Origin: Streptomyces toxytricini | Lineage (GTDB): Bacteria; Actinomycetota; Actinomycetes; Streptomycetales; Streptomycetaceae | Length of the DNA stretch: 64,000 nt | Direction: 5' to 3' | Assembly: GCF_014649915.1 (NCBI RefSeq) | Contig: NZ_BMTY01000006.1 | Location: 25,357 to 89,356, forward strand | Shown here: piece by piece, positions 59,249-64,000 of the stretch | Layout of the letters: each line of letters starts with the position of its first letter | How positions within the stretch are numbered: position 1 is the stretch's first letter | Notes under the pieces: model-generated | Databases searched by the model: none | What the model was told of the DNA's origin: nothing | Seen by the model: only the letters and a program-made list of their open reading frames with translations | Made by a program: the position numbers and the translations under genes

Positions 59249-60049
59249 TTGATCTACGGCGCAATGAAGTTCTCCATCGGGGGTTCCCTGAAGCTCGCCT
59301 TCAGGCCGTGGGTGGAGGGCCTCGAGAACATCCCCGCCGAGGGGCCGGCGATCCTGGCGAGCAACCACCTGTCCTTCTCGGACTCGTTCTTCCTGCCGGC
59401 CGTGCTCGACCGGAAGGTCACCTTCATCGCGAAGGCCGAGTACTTCACCTCCCCGGGCGTGAAGGGCAAGCTGACCGCGGCGTTCTTCAAGGGCGTCGGC
59501 CAGCTCCCGGTGGACCGCTCCGGAGCGCGCGGCGCCGGCGAGGCCGCCATCAAGAGCGGCATCGAGGTCATCGAGCGCGGGGAGCTGTTCGGCATCTACC
59601 CCGAGGGGACGCGGTCACCCGACGGCCGGCTCTACCGCGGCAAGCCCGGGGGCCTGGCCCGCGTGGCGCTCGCCACCGGGGCCCCCGTCATCCCCGTCGC
59701 CATGATCGACACCGAGAAGATCCAGCCGCCCGGCAAGATCGTCCCGAAGCTGATGCGGCCCGGCATCCGGATCGGCAAGCCGCTCGACTTCAGCCGCTAC
59801 CAGGGCATGGACGGCGACCGCTTCATCCTCCGCTCGGTGACCGACGAGGTCATGTACGAGATCATGAAGCTGTCCGGCCAGGAGTACGTCGACATCTACG
59901 CGACGGCCGCCAAGCGGCAGATCGCGGACGCCGAGAAGGCGGAGAAGGCAGCCAAGGCCGCCGGGAAGGCCGCGGACAAGGCGGCCGAGAAGGCGGAGAA
60001 GGCGGCGGAGGCCGAGAAGGCGGCGGAAGCCGGCAAGACCGCCGAATAG
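59249..60049 (+). CDS. 1-acylglycerol-3-phosphate acyltransferase family protein
   Basis: Membrane-associated acyltransferase of the PlsC type. The TTG at 59249 is chosen because GGAAGG lies 8 bases upstream; the ATG 15 bases later would be too far. The 266-residue protein has the catalytic HX4D motif in SNHLSFSDS (near residue 36), the second motif VDRSGARG, substrate-binding YPEGTRSPDG and the final VIPVAMI. The last 40 residues are a Lys/Ala/Glu repeat (EKAEKAAKAAGKAADKAAE), a basic helical tail likely to bind membrane or nucleic acid. The M. tuberculosis Rv2182c product is of the same family in the same neighbourhood. Confidence 0.92.
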   Translation: MIYGAMKFSIGGSLKLAFRPWVEGLENIPAEGPAILASNHLSFSDSFFLPAVLDRKVTFIAKAEYFTSPGVKGKLTAAFFKGVGQLPVDRSGARGAGEAAIKSGIEVIERGELFGIYPEGTRSPDGRLYRGKPGGLARVALATGAPVIPVAMIDTEKIQPPGKIVPKLMRPGIRIGKPLDFSRYQGMDGDRFILRSVTDEVMYEIMKLSGQEYVDIYATAAKRQIADAEKAEKAAKAAGKAADKAAEKAEKAAEAEKAAEAGKTAE

Positions 60050-60089
60050 GCGCGGCAGCAGGGCGGTACCGCCCGCAAGGGGTGGGGCA

Positions 60090-61319
60090 ATGGCGAAACG
60101 CGAACGTGTCGTGCGCATGTCGGTCGAGCAGCCGCTGTGGCGGGCGCTGACCGCCTACCGGCTGATCACCATGGTCTACGCGGTGGGCCTGTTCGCCTCC
60201 GCCTACCGGTACTTCGACCGGCCGTGGATCGCCGTCTGGTACCTGGCGATCCTCGCCGTGTGGACCCTGGCCACGCTCCGCAAGGTCGCGAACGCGGCCA
60301 GCTGCACCAAGCGCTTCCTGGTCGCGGACCTCACCGTCGCCCTCGTGGGCATCCTGCTGACCCCGCTCGCGGACACCCACGAGCGGATCACCGCAGGCGG
60401 CCCCACCCTGCCCACCATCTGGACGGCCGGCTCGGTCCTCGCCTTCGCCATCAAGGGCGGCTGGCGCTGGGCCTGCGTCGCCTCCAGCCTCGTCGCCGCC
60501 GCCAACATCGTCCAGCGCGGCGAGCCCACCCGGGACACCGTCCACAACGTGCTGCTGGTGTGGGTGGCGTCCGTCGCCATCGGGTACGTCGTCGAGGTCG
60601 CCCGCGCCAGCGAGGCCACCCTCGCCCGAGCCCTGGAGATCGAGGCCGCCACCCGCGAGCGGGAGCGCCTCGCCCGCGACATCCACGACGGCGTGCTCCA
60701 GGTCCTCGCCATGGTCCAGCGCCGCGGCACAGAGCTGGGCGGCGAGGCCGCCGAACTGGGGCGGCTGGCCGGAGAGCAGGAGGTCGCGCTGCGCACCCTC
60801 GTCTCCAGCGGGCTCGTCCGCCCCTCCCGGGTCTCCCGCGACGAGTCGCGGGGGGCGCTGGTCGACGCGTACGACGAGGACGACGACGTGGACGCGACGG
60901 GTGCGGACGGCGCCGGCGGCGGCGAGGTGGACCTGCGGTCCCTGCTCGCCCCGCACGCCGGATCGCGGGTGAGCTTCGCCGAGCCGGGCACCCCGGTGCC
61001 GCTGCCCGCGCCCGCCGCCCGCGAGCTGGCGTCCGCCGTCGGCGCGGCCCTGGACAACGTGCGCAAGCACGCCGGGGAGGGCGCCCGCGCCTGGATCCTC
61101 GTCGAGGACTGGGGCGACGAAGTGATCGTGACCGTCCGCGACGACGGCCCCGGCATCCCGGCGGGCCGTCTGGACCAGGCCGAGGGCGAGGGCCGCATGG
61201 GCGTCGCCCTGTCCATCCGCGGAAGGCTGCGCGACCTCGGCGGAACCGCCGAGCTGGTGTCCGTCCCCGGGCAGGGCACCGAAGTGGAACTGAAAGTACC
61301 CAGGGGGAGGACCCAGTGA
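60090..61319 (+). CDS. macS: sensor histidine kinase MacS-like
   Basis: Membrane sensor of the MacRS two-component system, which in S. coelicolor influences aerial growth and actinorhodin. The 409-residue protein has about four to five membrane helices (residues 20-40, 47-65, 75-92, 105-125, 140-160). The HisKA_3 box is RERLARDIHDGVLQVLAMVQRR with the phospho-accepting His. An acidic, probably flexible insert (YDEDDDVDATG) follows, then the ATPase domain with LDNVRKHAGEGA and VRDDGPGIPAG. Its stop overlaps the regulator GTG. The signal is unknown. Confidence 0.9.
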   Translation: MAKRERVVRMSVEQPLWRALTAYRLITMVYAVGLFASAYRYFDRPWIAVWYLAILAVWTLATLRKVANAASCTKRFLVADLTVALVGILLTPLADTHERITAGGPTLPTIWTAGSVLAFAIKGGWRWACVASSLVAAANIVQRGEPTRDTVHNVLLVWVASVAIGYVVEVARASEATLARALEIEAATRERERLARDIHDGVLQVLAMVQRRGTELGGEAAELGRLAGEQEVALRTLVSSGLVRPSRVSRDESRGALVDAYDEDDDVDATGADGAGGGEVDLRSLLAPHAGSRVSFAEPGTPVPLPAPAARELASAVGAALDNVRKHAGEGARAWILVEDWGDEVIVTVRDDGPGIPAGRLDQAEGEGRMGVALSIRGRLRDLGGTAELVSVPGQGTEVELKVPRGRTQ

Positions 61320-62044
61320 CCGAGCCGAACGAACCGAACGGGCAGACGGCGCAGCCGACCGGACAGGACGGCGCCGACGCGCTCGGCGCCGTCAGGGTGA
61401 TGGTCGTCGACGACCACCCGATGTGGCGCGACGCGGTCGCCCGCGACCTCGCCGAGGCCGGCTTCGACGTCGTCGCCACCGCCGGCGACGGCCCCGAGGC
61501 GGTGCGCCGGGCCCGCGCCGTCTCCCCGCACGTGCTGGTCCTCGACCTCAACCTGCCCGGCATGCCCGGCGTCCAGGTCTGCAAGGAGCTCGTCGGCGCC
61601 GACCCCGCCCTGCGCGTCCTCGTCCTGTCGGCCAGCGGCGAGCACGCCGACGTCCTGGAGGCCGTCAAGTCCGGTGCCACCGGCTACCTGATGAAGTCCG
61701 CCGGCGCCCGGGAGCTGATCGACGCGGTGCGCCGCACGGCCGCCGGCGACGCCGTGTTCACCCCGGGCCTCGCCGGGCTCGTCCTCGGCGAGTACCGCAG
61801 GCTCGCCTCGGACCCGGCGCCCGCCGCCCCCGACGAGCCGACGGCGCCCCAGCTGACCGACCGCGAGACCGAGGTGCTGCGGCTCGTCGCCAAGGGGCTG
61901 TCGTACAAGCAGATCGCGGAACGGCTCGTCATCTCCCACCGCACCGTCCAGAACCACGTCCAGAACACCCTCGGCAAGCTCCAGCTGCACAACCGGGTGG
62001 AGCTCGTGCGGTACGCGATAGAGCGCGGCCTCGACGGGGTCTGA
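61316..62044 (+). CDS. macR: NarL-family response regulator MacR-like
   Basis: Transcription factor partner of MacS. The GTG overlaps the macS stop and has GGGGGAGG upstream. The 242-residue protein has a disordered N-terminal 25 residues, a receiver with VVDDHPMWRDAV, the phospho-accepting Asp in LVLDLNLPGMPG, Ser/Ala in LVLSASGEH and the Lys in GYLMKSAG. A C-terminal LuxR HTH follows (LTDRETEVLRLVAKGLSYKQIAERL, ISHRTVQNHVQNTLGKL). Operon order kinase-regulator and neighbours match SCO2121-SCO2120. Confidence 0.92.
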   Translation: MTEPNEPNGQTAQPTGQDGADALGAVRVMVVDDHPMWRDAVARDLAEAGFDVVATAGDGPEAVRRARAVSPHVLVLDLNLPGMPGVQVCKELVGADPALRVLVLSASGEHADVLEAVKSGATGYLMKSAGARELIDAVRRTAAGDAVFTPGLAGLVLGEYRRLASDPAPAAPDEPTAPQLTDRETEVLRLVAKGLSYKQIAERLVISHRTVQNHVQNTLGKLQLHNRVELVRYAIERGLDGV

Positions 62045-62139
62045 CACTGGCGTACGTCGTACTTACGTCCCCATCCGAGTGAACGGGCGTACCCAACGCC
62101 CCGCAATTCCACCGGAATTGCCTCTTCCGCTGCCGCTGG

Positions 62140-62163
62140 TGTGACCTGGGTCACCACTAGCGT
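62140..62163 (+). promoter_or_regulatory. Crp-like site and -10 box of pfkA
   Basis: GTGACCTGGGTCAC (62141-62154) is a perfect palindrome. With the preceding T it reads TGTGA-N6-TCAC and fits the Streptomyces Crp form GTG-N6-GNCAC. Four bases downstream is TAGCGT (62158-62163), a -10 box, so a bound protein would cover the -35/spacer. An ATG at 62171, in frame with pfkA, lies 7 bases after the -10. Confidence 0.55.
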
Positions 62164-62209
62164 GGCCGTCATGCGGGCCCGAGCGGCCCTGTGGCGAAAG
62201 GGAGATCCC

Positions 62210-63238
<1,029 letters not shown>

Positions 63239-63446
63239 CGCCGGCCGGCCCCGGGCCGGGGCGGCCGGCCCGAAGCGGCACCCCGGCCCGGCCCGGCATT
63301 CGGGCCCGGTCTCGGCCTGCCGCGCGGGGCGGTTGTACGGACGCCCGGGCTGGGAGCTGTCGGGGGAGGGTTGGCGGGAGCCGCGGGGTCGGGGTCGGGT
63401 GTGTCGCTGGGGGTGTCCCCGGCAGTTGATGGTGTCCGGGGCGTGC
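63239..63446. other. non-coding stretch after pfkA
   Basis: GC-rich sequence with no supportable gene. It includes a diverged copy of the downstream repeat unit near 63318-63375 (CGCGCGGGGCGG, then a Cys/Gly-like GGACGCCCGGGCTGGGAG block). I see no clear terminator T-tract. Confidence 0.5.
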
Positions 63447-63521
63447 CGTCCTGTAAAGGGCGCTCCTCCTTCGTCGTCGCGTCGCTTCGCGATGGCCCTT
63501 CGGGCCACCCTTGACAGGACG
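63447..63521. repeat. large inverted repeat / structured element
   Basis: Arms CGTCCTGTAAAGGG (63447-63460) and CCCTTGACAGGACG (63508-63521) match at 13 of 14 positions. They enclose 47 bases that contain two more hairpins, TCGCG/CGCGA and TGGCCC/GGGCCA (TTC loop). The whole is flanked by GGGGCG and CGCCCC and followed by a seven-T run at 63538-63544 between CCCCGGAGGCA and TGCCGGGG. It looks like a cloverleaf-shaped RNA or a mobile repeat; there is no coding potential. Confidence 0.65.
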
Positions 63522-63777
63522 ACCCGCCCCGGAGGCATTTTTTTCTGCCGGGGCCGCCCCCGGGGGAATGGCCTGGAGGTAGTTGGGCCTGCGAGCCGGG
63601 TCAGGGAGCTTGCTCCCCCGCCCCAGTGGCACCTTTCGCCCCACCGGCATCAGCCGCTCCGTCGGCGGAAGCCGGATGGGCTTTGGTGTCGGGAAACGAC
63701 GTCCAGAGCATCATCGGGAGACAGGAGCGCCCCGGATCGCTACGTGGGCGCCCTCGGCTCAGCGGCCACCCGCCGCC

Positions 63778-64000
63778 GCTGCGCGGGGCCGCCGTGCGAA
63801 CGTCCCGGCCGGGGCTGCCGGGGAGGGTCGAGGCGGCGCCCGGTAGAGCCCGCCTCCGTGTCCGGGCCAGGCCTGGGCCTGCTGCGTGGGGCGGCCGTGC
63901 GGGCGTCCCGGCCGGGAGCCGTAGGGGGACGGCGAAGGCGTCCCGGTACGGTCCGCCTTCGGCGTCCGGGGCTGGGCCGGGCCCGCTGTGTGGGGCGGCC
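63778..64000. repeat. imperfect tandem repeat, period about 103 bases, running off the window
   Basis: Units begin GCTGCGCGGGGCCGCC at 63778, GCTGCGTGGGGCGGCC at 63881 and GCTGTGTGGGGCGGCC at 63985 (cut by the window end). Each continues with a GTGCG-n2-CGTCCCGGCCGGG block. Repeats one and two are roughly three-quarters identical by eye. No reading frame stays convincingly open through them. Confidence 0.7.

Noticed and set aside
62141..62209. Full upstream extension of pfkA
   Set aside because: Residues before the GGGDCPG-containing N-terminus are not family-like and the -10 box lies inside; only the 62171 ATG is kept as a possible minor start.
63571..63846. Short plus-strand open frames in the right-end repeat region
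   Set aside because: They lack ribosome-binding sites, cross repeat units in different frames and show no protein-like composition.

Overview
The window is high-GC chromosomal DNA from a Streptomyces or a very close relative. The evidence is extreme GC bias at third codon positions, many GTG starts, 4-base GTGA/ATGA overlaps, TAGGGT/TAGCGT-type -10 boxes, and a gene order recognisable from the S. coelicolor core (pepA, cobalamin genes, pspA, nadA, ctaCDF, ctaE-qcrCAB, trpD, glkA, macRS, pfkA). I see no tRNA, rRNA, insertion sequence, prophage or CRISPR array.

Layout. 1-1657: leucyl aminopeptidase (minus strand) with its terminator. 2007-8733: a five-gene operon for a galactosamine-type exopolysaccharide, made of a secreted Agd3-like deacetylase, a PelF-like glycosyltransferase carrying a rare TTA codon, a 12-helix membrane protein, a spherulin-4/Sph3-like hydrolase and a GH114 galactosaminidase lipoprotein. 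This is the most unusual part of the window. 8770-20168: a sensor kinase, a DUF2156 (MprF-type) membrane enzyme, the late cobalamin genes cobT, cobU and cobS, a methyltransferase, pspA with its partner, and a response regulator. 20348-27225: an RND transporter, nadA, the Fe-S insertion protein erpA and an uncharacterised secreted protein.

27358-39416 is the respiratory block: adenosine kinase, a cysteine desulfurase-TusA fusion, cytochrome c oxidase ctaC-ctaD-ctaF, an L,D-transpeptidase, a degenerate receiver protein, then ctaE-qcrC-qcrA-qcrB. Together these encode the actinobacterial bc1-aa3 supercomplex. 39560-45269: trpD; a SAM-IV riboswitch upstream of a class V aminotransferase; an Lrp ligand-binding protein; a rhomboid protease; a zinc ribbon; and an NYN-domain protein. 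45534-55272: two tandem NlpC/P60 cell-wall hydrolases, an HExxH lipoprotein, a PimB'-like mannosyltransferase, FadD15-like acyl-CoA synthetase, a phosphoesterase, a START-like protein and an ArsA-like ATPase. Much of 27-60 kb follows the order of the Mycobacterium tuberculosis Rv2182c-Rv2202c region. 55342-63238 is sugar entry and development: an SCO2127-like protein beside ROK glucokinase, a lipid esterase/acyltransferase pair, the MacS/MacR two-component system, and a phosphofructokinase whose motifs suggest pyrophosphate dependence. 63239-64000 is non-coding and repeat-rich.

Regulatory signals include several perfect intrinsic terminator stems between convergent genes, palindromes placed over the starts or promoters of ctaE, adoK, nadA/erpA, fadD and pfkA, and a set of leaderless-type promoters whose -10 box lies 6-8 bases before the start codon. 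Start codons were re-chosen by ribosome-binding site and family boundaries rather than by longest frame. All family assignments come from reading motifs; no database search was run.
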